A stretch of 8,037 bases of DNA, from positions 1 to 8,037 of the forward strand of contig DFBW01000043.1 in the NCBI GenBank assembly GCA_002366775.1, written 5' to 3'. The DNA is from Roseovarius sp. UBA3070. GTDB lineage: Bacteria; Pseudomonadota; Alphaproteobacteria; Rhodobacterales; Rhodobacteraceae. Position 1 is the stretch's first letter. The number at the start of each line of letters is the position of its first letter. The position numbers and the translations under genes were made by a program. The notes under the pieces were generated by a model. The model did not search any database and had not been told where the DNA came from. It worked only from the letters and a program-made list of their open reading frames with translations. Positions 1 through 5,608 of the stretch are shown piece by piece.

Positions 1-75
1 TGGCAGCCCGTAGGGGAATCGAACCCCTCTTTCCAGGTTGAAAACCTGGCGTCCTAACCGATAGACGAACGGGCC
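1..75 (-). tRNA. tRNA-Glu (anticodon TTC)
   Basis: Read on the minus strand, this 75-base stretch folds as a complete cloverleaf ending in an encoded CCA (plus-strand TGG at 1-3). The acceptor stem is GGCCCGT/ACGGGCT, the D-stem GTCT/GGAC, the anticodon stem CCAGG/CCTGG with loop TTTTCAA, and the T-arm AGGGG-TTCGATT-CCCCT. The anticodon TTC (plus-strand GAA at 40-42) decodes GAA/GAG, so the tRNA carries glutamate. The first acceptor pair is a G-U wobble and the discriminator base is G. It lies downstream of recJ on the same strand but probably has its own promoter. Identity is secure from the anticodon and fold. Confidence 0.97.
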
Positions 76-94
76 ATACCGTTGTGTGAGGCGG

Positions 95-123
95 TTCCTA
101 GGCAAATCCTGCGACTTGCGCAA
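95..123 (-). promoter_or_regulatory. candidate promoter of the tRNA-Glu gene
   Basis: On the minus strand TTGCGC (plus coordinates 118-123) is separated by exactly 17 bases from TAGGAA (95-100). The -10-like box ends 19 bases before the first tRNA base, which would leave a leader of roughly a dozen bases. The -35 keeps the TTG core, but the -10 box is a poor match to TATAAT. The call rests on spacing and position; the sites are inferred. Confidence 0.4.
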
Positions 124-130
124 GGGGGAT

Positions 131-147
131 TCTGCAAAAAAGGCAGA
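131..147 (-). other. short hairpin in the recJ-tRNA spacer (possible weak terminator)
   Basis: TCTGC and GCAGA (131-135 and 143-147) are perfect inverted repeats enclosing a seven-base loop. On the minus strand the loop carries a run of six T. It lies 55 bases past the recJ stop in the direction of transcription. A stem of five pairs with the T run in the loop is not a classical intrinsic terminator, so ending of recJ transcription here is only possible. The rest of the 76-201 spacer shows no gene. Confidence 0.2.
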
Positions 148-201
148 TCAATGGGCAGTTATTCGTGGCCATGTGGCTTGGCGGTTCGGATAGGGAAAAC
201 C

Positions 202-1950
202 TCAGGCAGGTGCTGCGTCTTCAAGGCGCAGTTGAACCGAGCGACGACCCTGCCAACTGTTGATCTCAATGCGCCCGGCCAGGTGGAAACGTGCACCGCC
301 GTGGGCCTCAAGTGCAGCGCCAAGCCCGGTGTCAAAAGCGCCAAATGATATCGCATCCAATTGCGCCCCGAGCCCATCGCCAAAACGCAGTTTCAGGTGC
401 GACTCCCCAACACGTTTGGCAAAGGATATGGCCATATCGGCAAAGACATACCGCGGCCCGGCAGCACCGGCACCAAAGGGGCCAGCAGCTTCGATTTGCT
501 CAACCAGATCAACGCTGGCCGCACCGGGCATCAGCAGCCCGTCCAGTTTCAGGTCAGCAGGGCCCGCAGCGCCAGCGCCTTGTCGATCCAGCAGGTCGGA
601 CAGGCGGGCCATCGCATCCTCAAGCTGATCACGCGCCACAGTTAGCCCCGCGGCCATGCGGTGCCCGCCCCCTTTAATCAGCAAGCCCTCAGCAGTCAGC
701 CTTTGCACGCTGGCGCCTAAGTCCACGCCTGAGATGGACCGCCCCGAGCCTTTGCCTTCATCGCCATCAAGGCCAATCACCACGGCAGGCCGGTTGGTGG
801 CTTCTTTCAAACGGCTGGCCACGATGCCCACGACACCGGGATGCCAGCCTTCGCCAGCGGCCCAGACCAGCGGAGCATCCAGACCCCGTTCCTCGGCTTG
901 GGCCATCGCAGCGGCGCGAACCGAGGCCTCAATATCGCGGCGCTCGGTGTTCAACTCGTCCAGCCGCTCGGCCATGGCCGTGGCCTCGTGCGGGTTATCT
1001 GTGGCCAGCAATCGCGCGCCCAGATCCGCCTTGCCAATGCGCCCGCCAGCGTTGACGCGCGGCCCAAAGACAAAGCCCAGGTGATACGATGTCGGCGGCC
1101 CATCGAGCCGCCCCACATCTGCCAGCGCCACCAGGCCGGGGCGTTCCCGGCGTGCCATGATACGCAGGCCCTGGCGCACAAACGCCCGGTTGACGCCGCG
1201 CAGAGGCGCCACATCAGCCACCGTGGCCAGCGCCACCAGATCAAGCATGCCCATCAGATCAGGCCCTTGCTTGCCTGCCTCGCGCATTTGTCGCCCGGTC
1301 TCAACCAGCATTAAAAACACCACGGCTGCGGCACATAGATGTGAGCATTCGCCGCTTTCATCTTGTCGGTTGGGGTTCACCACGGCCAGCGCATCGGGCA
1401 GAGTTTCACCGCCCAGATGGTGATCCAGAATAACCACATCAGCGCCTTTGGCGGCCTCGACAGGCCCATGGCTGAGCGTTCCGCAATCCACACAGATGAT
1501 CAGGTCATGCGCGCGGGCAAGCTGTGCCATGGCCTCGTCATTTGGGCCATAGCCTTCGTCAATCCGGTCGGGCACATAGAGCGTGCCAGAGCGGCCCATC
1601 TGACGCAGCCAGTCAATCAGCAACGCAGCAGAGCTGCCGCCGTCCACATCGTAATCTGCAAAAATCGCAATCTTTTCGTTGGCTTGCACGGCCTGCAAGA
1701 CTCGTTCAGCCGCTTTGCTCATGTCCTTCAATCCGCGCGGATCGGGCAACAGGTCACGCAGCGCAGGGGTCAGATAGGCCTCGGCCTCCTCTACGGCCAC
1801 ACCCAGCCGTGCCAGGGTTTGACACAGAGGGCGGGGGAGGGTGGTCTGCTGGGCCATCGCCTCAGCCAGCCGGTCTTGCTCAGGGGCAGGGCCAATCCAG
1901 CGCCGCCCCGTCAGCGAGTTTTCTACACCAAGAAAGGTATGCCCGCTCAC
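202..1950 (-). CDS. recJ: single-stranded-DNA-specific 5'-3' exonuclease RecJ
   Basis: RecJ degrades single-stranded DNA 5' to 3' in RecF-pathway recombination, mismatch repair and processing of stalled forks. It is a cytoplasmic, metal-dependent DHH phosphoesterase. From the start chosen here (582 residues) the visible motifs are: DYDVDG at about 99-104 (motif I), VDCGT at 154-158, DHH at 176-178, and the DHHA1 glycine motif GGGHRMAAG at 427-435. The last 85 or so residues match the C-terminal OB-fold region. Length is normal for the family. Start choice: GTG at 1950 gives MSGHTFLGVENSLTGRRW, a typical family N-terminus, and overlaps the glpX stop as GTGA. An in-frame GTG at 1968 would add six residues; neither has a clear ribosome binding site. 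Expression probably depends on coupling to glpX. Confidence 0.95.
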   Translation of the reverse strand: MSGHTFLGVENSLTGRRWIGPAPEQDRLAEAMAQQTTLPRPLCQTLARLGVAVEEAEAYLTPALRDLLPDPRGLKDMSKAAERVLQAVQANEKIAIFADYDVDGGSSAALLIDWLRQMGRSGTLYVPDRIDEGYGPNDEAMAQLARAHDLIICVDCGTLSHGPVEAAKGADVVILDHHLGGETLPDALAVVNPNRQDESGECSHLCAAAVVFLMLVETGRQMREAGKQGPDLMGMLDLVALATVADVAPLRGVNRAFVRQGLRIMARRERPGLVALADVGRLDGPPTSYHLGFVFGPRVNAGGRIGKADLGARLLATDNPHEATAMAERLDELNTERRDIEASVRAAAMAQAEERGLDAPLVWAAGEGWHPGVVGIVASRLKEATNRPAVVIGLDGDEGKGSGRSISGVDLGASVQRLTAEGLLIKGGGHRMAAGLTVARDQLEDAMARLSDLLDRQGAGAAGPADLKLDGLLMPGAASVDLVEQIEAAGPFGAGAAGPRYVFADMAISFAKRVGESHLKLRFGDGLGAQLDAISFGAFDTGLGAALEAHGGARFHLAGRIEINSWQGRRSVQLRLEDAAPA

Positions 1951-2912
1951 CGGTTTGGGTGGCGGCACGATACGCGGCGGCTTTCGCCGGTTTTTGAGCG
2001 CAACAGCAAAGTTTCGGTTTCAACCACATCGCCGTCACGGCGCAGGCCGTTCAGGATAGAGCCTTTGGTGACACCAGTGGCCGCAAAGATCACATCATCG
2101 CGCACCATATCGTCGCGCGCATAGATCAGGTCCAGATCGGTGATACCGGCCTTGGCAGCGCGGCCACGTTCATCATCGTTGCGAAACAGCAGCCGACCCC
2201 AGATTTGCCCACCCATACATTTGAGCGCCCCCGCAGCCAGCACACCTTCGGGTGCGCCACCCGATCCCATGTACATGTCGATGCCCGTCACTTCGGCTTC
2301 GGCGCAATGCATCACGCCGGCCACATCACCATCGGTGATCAGATGGATCGACGCCCCCGTGGCGCGGACCTCAGAAATCATATCTTCGTGGCGCGGGCGT
2401 TCCAGAATGCACACGGTGATTTGGGCCGGCTTCACGCCTTTGGCCTTGGCCAGGGCCTCAACCCGTTCTTTGGGCGACATATCCAATGACACGACGTCTT
2501 TGGCATAGCCCGGCCCCACGGCCAGCTTGTCCATATAGACATCGGGTGCGTGCAGCATTGTGCCACGCGGGGCCATGGAAATGACGGTCAGCGCATTGGG
2601 CATCGCCTTGGCGGTCAGGGTCGTGCCTTCCAGCGGATCAAGTGCAATATCTACGCCCGGACCATTGCCCGAGCCAACCTCTTCCCCAATGAACAACATC
2701 GGCGCTTCGTCACGTTCACCTTCGCCGATCACCACGACGCCTTTGATATCCAGCATGTTCAACTGCTCGCGCATGGCGTTTACAGCGGCCTGATCCGCGG
2801 CTTTTTCATCGCCGCGCCCGATCATGTCAAAACAGGCAATGGCAGCTTCTTCGGCGACGCGGGCCAGGGCGAGAGAGAGCATGTGATCATCAAACGAAGT
2901 TTGCGCGGACAT
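1947..2912 (-). CDS. glpX: class II fructose-1,6-bisphosphatase GlpX
   Basis: GlpX hydrolyses fructose 1,6-bisphosphate to fructose 6-phosphate, the committed phosphatase step of gluconeogenesis, in the cytoplasm. The 321-residue protein shows the family's metal and phosphate motifs in order: GRGDEKAAD (32-40), GEGERDEAP (63-71), LDPLEGTT (91-98), the ITDGD segment (192-196) and the glycine-rich MGSGGAPEGVLAAGAL block (215-230), followed by KCMGGQ. Length is normal. The ATG at 2912 is preceded at seven bases by GAAGGA (2920-2925), a good ribosome binding site. The gene follows hom by 72 bases and ends in a GTGA overlap with recJ. In some alphaproteobacteria such enzymes also hydrolyse sedoheptulose 1,7-bisphosphate; the sequence alone does not decide this. 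Confidence 0.96.
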   Translation of the reverse strand: MSAQTSFDDHMLSLALARVAEEAAIACFDMIGRGDEKAADQAAVNAMREQLNMLDIKGVVVIGEGERDEAPMLFIGEEVGSGNGPGVDIALDPLEGTTLTAKAMPNALTVISMAPRGTMLHAPDVYMDKLAVGPGYAKDVVSLDMSPKERVEALAKAKGVKPAQITVCILERPRHEDMISEVRATGASIHLITDGDVAGVMHCAEAEVTGIDMYMGSGGAPEGVLAAGALKCMGGQIWGRLLFRNDDERGRAAKAGITDLDLIYARDDMVRDDVIFAATGVTKGSILNGLRRDGDVVETETLLLRSKTGESRRVSCRHPNR

Positions 2913-2936
2913 TTGTTTATCCTTCAGGAAATAGGG

Positions 2937-2960
2937 GTCTGATCAGCATTAGCGTCAGAC
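2937..2960 (-). other. inverted repeat in the hom-glpX spacer
   Basis: GTCTGA (2937-2942) and TCAGAC (2955-2960) form a six-base-pair stem with a 12-base loop, between the hom stop and the glpX ribosome binding site. No T run follows on the minus strand, so it is not a standard terminator. It could be a processing or stability element, or chance. The rest of the 72-base spacer shows only the glpX ribosome binding site. Confidence 0.3.
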
Positions 2961-2984
2961 AGACAAGGGGGCAAGTGCGTGCGC

Positions 2985-4271
2985 TCAGACGGTTTCAATT
3001 CTCAGCGCGACAGGTGTTTCTTTCATCACGTCGAGTTCGTCCATCGCAGCCAATGCGTGGTCCAGATCATTGCGGGTCACCTTGTGAGTGACAATTAAAA
3101 CCGGCGCTGTACTGCCGTCGTGCTGATATTGCCGCATCCGGTCGATTGAGACACCGTTTTCACCCAGCACAGTGGCGATCTTGGCCATGGCACCGGGCTT
3201 ATCTTCAAGCGCCATGCGCAGGTAATAGGGGGCAGGGGTGACGGCCTGTGCAGGCTTGGCCTTGGTCAGGCCAGCGGCCGGGCGGCCAAAGACAGACATC
3301 CGAAAGCCACGCGCGATATCCATCACATCGCCCATCACCGCGCTGGCGGTGGGGCCCTCACCGGCGCCGGGGCCGCGCAGAACGATCTGTTCCACAGCGT
3401 CCCCCTCAAGCACGCACATGTTGGTGCCGCCTTCCAGCTGGCCCAGCGGCGAGGTGTCAGGCACCAGGCAGGGCGACATGCGTTGTTCCAACCCACGCCC
3501 GGTCAACTGTGCAACACCCAGCAGTTTGATACGGTATCCCATATCAGCGGCCTGGTGGATGTCGTCGATGGTGATGCGCTCAATGCCGTCCAGCTCAACC
3601 GCATCAAAATCAACCTGGGTGCCAAAGGCGATAGCCGCCAGCAAAGACAGTTTATGCCCGGCATCAATGCCCCCGACGTCCAGCGTTGGGTCAGCTTCGA
3701 GGTAACCCAGTTGGTTGGCCTCCTCAAAAACGTCGTCATAGGGCAGGCCTGCCGATTGCATCCGCGTCAGGATATAGTTGCAGGTGCCGTTCATCACCCC
3801 CATCACGCGGGTGACTTCATTGCCCGCCAACCCTTCAGCCAAGGTTTTGATCACAGGAATGCCGCCCGCAACGGCGGCCTCAAAGCGGATCACGCGGCCT
3901 GCGGCCTCGGCGGCCATCGCCAAAGCGTGTCCGTGGTGGGCCAGCATCGCCTTATTGGCCGTGACCACATCCTTGCCCGCCGCAATCGCCGCTTCGGTGG
4001 CGGCTTTGGCGGGGCCGTCGCTGCCGCCCATCAGTTCAACAAAAACGTCTACATCGTCGCGGGTGGCCAGTGCCACAGGATCATCTTCCCAGGCGTAATC
4101 CTTGAGGTTGACGCCACGGTCCTTATCCCGGCTACGCGCACTGACAGCAGTGATCACGACAGGGCGGTCGGCACGTTCCGCCAGCAGATTGGCCTTTTGG
4201 CGGATGATTTTGACAACACCCGTGCCCACAGTTCCCAATCCGGCAATACCAAGGCGTAAGGGGTGGGTCAT
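2985..4271 (-). CDS. hom: homoserine dehydrogenase (with C-terminal ACT domain)
   Basis: This cytoplasmic enzyme reduces aspartate 4-semialdehyde to homoserine with NAD(P)H, the branch step toward threonine and methionine. The 428 residues show an N-terminal Rossmann motif GLGTVGTGV (11-19), TANKA (104-108), the AAVAGGIPVIKTL segment (132-144), NGTCNYIL (161-168) and the catalytic region DAGHKLSLL (203-211, likely lysine K207). A GPGAGEGPTASAV block follows at 300-312, then an ACT domain from about 349, the usual site of threonine feedback control. Length is normal for the monofunctional form. The ATG at 4271 is chosen because CGGAGA (4277-4282) precedes it and the Rossmann motif then starts at the usual distance. 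An upstream in-frame start at 4418 would add 49 unlike residues and run into the lipoprotein gene. Confidence 0.97.
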   Translation of the reverse strand: MTHPLRLGIAGLGTVGTGVVKIIRQKANLLAERADRPVVITAVSARSRDKDRGVNLKDYAWEDDPVALATRDDVDVFVELMGGSDGPAKAATEAAIAAGKDVVTANKAMLAHHGHALAMAAEAAGRVIRFEAAVAGGIPVIKTLAEGLAGNEVTRVMGVMNGTCNYILTRMQSAGLPYDDVFEEANQLGYLEADPTLDVGGIDAGHKLSLLAAIAFGTQVDFDAVELDGIERITIDDIHQAADMGYRIKLLGVAQLTGRGLEQRMSPCLVPDTSPLGQLEGGTNMCVLEGDAVEQIVLRGPGAGEGPTASAVMGDVMDIARGFRMSVFGRPAAGLTKAKPAQAVTPAPYYLRMALEDKPGAMAKIATVLGENGVSIDRMRQYQHDGSTAPVLIVTHKVTRNDLDHALAAMDELDVMKETPVALRIETV

Positions 4272-4308
4272 CTGCGTCTCCGATAGGATTGTTGCATCGT
4301 TCTGGGGC

Positions 4309-4337
4309 GATGTAGCCGACCATGCGCGCCCTTGCAA
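4309..4337 (-). promoter_or_regulatory. candidate promoter for hom-glpX-recJ
   Basis: On the minus strand TTGCAA (4332-4337) and TACATC (4309-4314) are separated by 17 bases, the ideal spacing, within the 97-base gap upstream of hom. Downstream, CATCG (4308-4312 read on the minus strand) and CGATG (4295-4299) can form a five-pair stem with an eight-base loop in the leader. No threonine- or methionine-rich leader peptide is visible, so classical attenuation is not supported. The matches to consensus are partial. Confidence 0.4.
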
Positions 4338-4368
4338 CGCAGGTTTTGTGGCTGGCGCTCTGATGCTG

Positions 4369-4662
4369 TTAGGATTCTGTGACACCCTTAGACATGCGCG
4401 CGCGTGTCGGGCTGTCAATCACTGTGCCACGCAAGCGCGCTGCTCGTGCGCGCAGGCTGGCCACACGCGCCTCAATGCCAGTGGCAGTCTCGGGGGCAAT
4501 GCGTGGCTCGTCGACGCGCGCGTTCAGGTCTTCCACGGGCAGAAGATCAGGATAAGCGGCATTGGCAGCACTGTCAGACAGGGCGCTGTCGAGATCGGGA
4601 AATTGCGCACATGCGCCAATAGCGGTCACAAGGCAGATGGTGAAGGCAGGGCGCAGAGGCAT
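4369..4662 (-). CDS. small predicted lipoprotein of unknown function
   Basis: The 97-residue product starts with a positively charged, hydrophobic signal (MPLRPAF...) and a lipobox IGAC, putting the lipidated cysteine at residue 18. The mature part begins AQFPDLDSAL. It then has a PDLLPVEDL segment (38-46) and an arginine/alanine-rich helix (about 60-80: ARVASLRARAARLRG), possibly coiled. This pattern of a short lipoprotein with a C-terminal RARAARLRG helix recalls hypothetical proteins of Rhodobacteraceae, but I know of no assigned function. The ATG at 4662 is chosen because it gives a proper signal peptide; AAAGGA lies about 12 bases upstream, which is long. An in-frame ATG at 4749 would spoil the signal peptide. 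It is divergent from the TetR gene and 97 bases upstream of hom. Confidence 0.75.
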   Translation of the reverse strand: MPLRPAFTICLVTAIGACAQFPDLDSALSDSAANAAYPDLLPVEDLNARVDEPRIAPETATGIEARVASLRARAARLRGTVIDSPTRARMSKGVTES

Positions 4663-4710
4663 CACGCAGGCAGGTCCTTTGGCAGGTCGGTGCCCTCTCT
4701 TGCCATTCTT

Positions 4711-4726
4711 TTGCGCGATTGCGCAA
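4711..4726. repeat. inverted repeat TTGCGC-N4-GCGCAA in the divergent spacer
   Basis: TTGCGC (4711-4716) and GCGCAA (4721-4726) are perfect six-base arms around a four-base centre. The element lies between the divergent lipoprotein and TetR genes, with its centre 29 bases from that of the second inverted repeat at 4741-4754. It may be a binding site for a dimeric regulator, or may serve as the -35 region of the TetR promoter. Its role is inferred from form and place only. Confidence 0.4.
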
Positions 4727-4739
4727 GCAGGGCTTTGAT
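4711..4739 (+). promoter_or_regulatory. candidate promoter of the TetR-family gene
   Basis: TTGCGC (4711-4716), a 17-base spacer, and TTTGAT (4734-4739, four of six consensus bases) would place the transcription start near 4746, inside the inverted repeat at 4741-4754. That arrangement suits repression by a protein bound there. The -35 keeps only TTG of the consensus. Confidence 0.35.
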
Positions 4740-4740
4740 T

Positions 4741-4754
4741 TGAACGCATGTTCA
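4741..4754. promoter_or_regulatory. candidate TetR operator, TGAAC-N4-GTTCA
   Basis: TGAAC (4741-4745) and GTTCA (4750-4754) are perfect five-base arms around GCAT. They sit 14 bases upstream of the TetR-family ATG and 78 bases upstream of the divergent lipoprotein ATG. Short inverted repeats of this kind beside a tetR-type gene are usually autoregulatory operators. The flanks ATTT (4737-4740 region) and AAAT further extend the symmetry loosely. No binding is shown by the sequence itself. Confidence 0.55.
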
Positions 4755-4768
4755 GTTAAATCTTGCTC

Positions 4769-5356
4769 ATGGCACGCACCCAAGGTTCACACTCTGACAT
4801 TACTGGCCCGCGCGTTCGGGATGCGGCCCAGAGGCTGTTTGCGCGCCATGGTTTTGCGGCGGTGTCGATGCGTCAGATCGCGAGCGAAGTGGGGGTGCAG
4901 GCAGGGGCCTTGTACAATTACACGCCCGACAAGCAGACTTTGCTGTTTGATCTTATGAAAGAACATTTGGATCAATTGCTTGACGCGCGAAAAGATCAAC
5001 CCATTCCCGATGATGCGATGCAAGCACTTGAGCAGTTCACCCGGTTTCACATCAGGTTTCACGCCGCCCGGCCTGAGGCCGTGTTCATTGCCTATATGGA
5101 GCTGCGCAACCTTTCGCCCGAGAACTTTGCCGTGATCGAAGGCCTGCGCCACACCTATGAAACCCAACTGGAAGATATCCTGCGCCAGGGTATTGCCGAC
5201 GGTGCATTTGCCATGCCTGACCCTAAAATCACGTCGTTGGCAATGATCGCCATGCTGACCGGAGTTAACACCTGGTTCAGCGACGCGGGCCGACTGAGCC
5301 TGCCTGAGGTTGAGACAATGTACTGGACGATGGTGCGCAAATCCGTCGCAGTGTGA
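4769..5356 (+). CDS. TetR/AcrR-family transcriptional regulator
   Basis: The 195-residue product has the standard TetR layout. An N-terminal helix (RVRDAAQRLFARHGFAAVS, 15-33) leads into the helix-turn-helix MRQIASEVGVQAGALYNYT (34-52) and the following PDKQTLLFDLM. The rest is a helical ligand-binding domain with a FHIRFHAARPEAVFIAYMEL stretch (93-112) and RNLSPENF (113-120), reminiscent of regulators of acyl-CoA or fatty-acid catabolism genes; the ligand cannot be read from sequence. Length is typical. The ATG at 4769 is preferred over a TTG two codons upstream; no clear Shine-Dalgarno is present at either. It is divergent from the lipoprotein gene with a likely operator between them. No obvious catabolic target gene is in the window. 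Confidence 0.92.
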   Translation: MARTQGSHSDITGPRVRDAAQRLFARHGFAAVSMRQIASEVGVQAGALYNYTPDKQTLLFDLMKEHLDQLLDARKDQPIPDDAMQALEQFTRFHIRFHAARPEAVFIAYMELRNLSPENFAVIEGLRHTYETQLEDILRQGIADGAFAMPDPKITSLAMIAMLTGVNTWFSDAGRLSLPEVETMYWTMVRKSVAV

Positions 5357-5386
5357 TCTGACAGCCGTGATCTGGCAGCCGTGACC
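5353..5386 (+). repeat. tandem repeat at the TetR stop codon
   Basis: GTGATCTGACAGCC (5353-5366) is followed directly by GTGATCTGGCAGCC (5367-5380), one mismatch in 14, and by a partial third copy starting GTGACC (5381-5386). The first copy contains the TGA stop of the TetR gene (5354-5356), so the duplication lies just outside the reading frame. It is probably a slippage product. Confidence 0.8.
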
Positions 5387-5608
5387 TAAAGGAGCACGCT
5401 TGGCGCGTGCGCTGGGTGTCTCATCGTCTGCCTGCGGCCTCCTCTTCGGGCTGGTTGAGAGGCGACGCATTATTCTGGACAGACGTGCATTTGGATGATG
5501 GTGGAGGCCGAAGGTAATGCTGATCAGTTTGGTCGGATGTCCGCTGTGAGCCCTAATCGACCGTCAAATGAGACAATTTTGTTCCCGGATCGTTTACACT
5601 TCAGCGTT
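5387..5608. other. spacer without a convincing gene
   Basis: The two flanking genes converge on this stretch. Near its left end GCACGC (5394-5399) and GCGTGC (5405-5410) form a six-pair stem with a five-base loop just past the TetR stop; without a following T run it is at best a weak terminator. GGTCG (5531-5535) and CGACC (5558-5562) form a second, loose hairpin, placed downstream of the minus-strand gene. A plus-strand frame of 47 codons (ATG 5495 to TGA 5636-5638) has no ribosome binding site and overlaps the end of the opposite gene, so I do not call it. The segment may be the scar of an insertion. Confidence 0.5.

Noticed and set aside
131..147. strong intrinsic terminator after recJ
   Set aside because: The stem is only five pairs and the T run is in the loop rather than after the stem.
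1951..1968. GTG start at 1968 for recJ
   Set aside because: Possible, but the six added proline-rich residues are not family-like and the GTG at 1950 gives the compact GTGA overlap; kept as an alternative.
1363..2124. 253-codon plus-strand frame across recJ and glpX
   Set aside because: It is antisense to two well-supported genes, spans their junction and has no domain signature.
4272..4418. 49-residue N-terminal extension of homoserine dehydrogenase from an ATG at 4418
   Set aside because: It would overlap the end of the lipoprotein gene, is unlike the family, and the ATG at 4271 has a good ribosome binding site directly before the Rossmann motif.
5353..5386. CRISPR array
   Set aside because: The units are directly adjacent without spacers, and no cas gene is present.
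4787..5470. 227-codon minus-strand frame opposite the TetR gene
   Set aside because: It mirrors the TetR coding sequence, contains no recognisable domain, and is the kind of open antisense frame common in GC-rich DNA.
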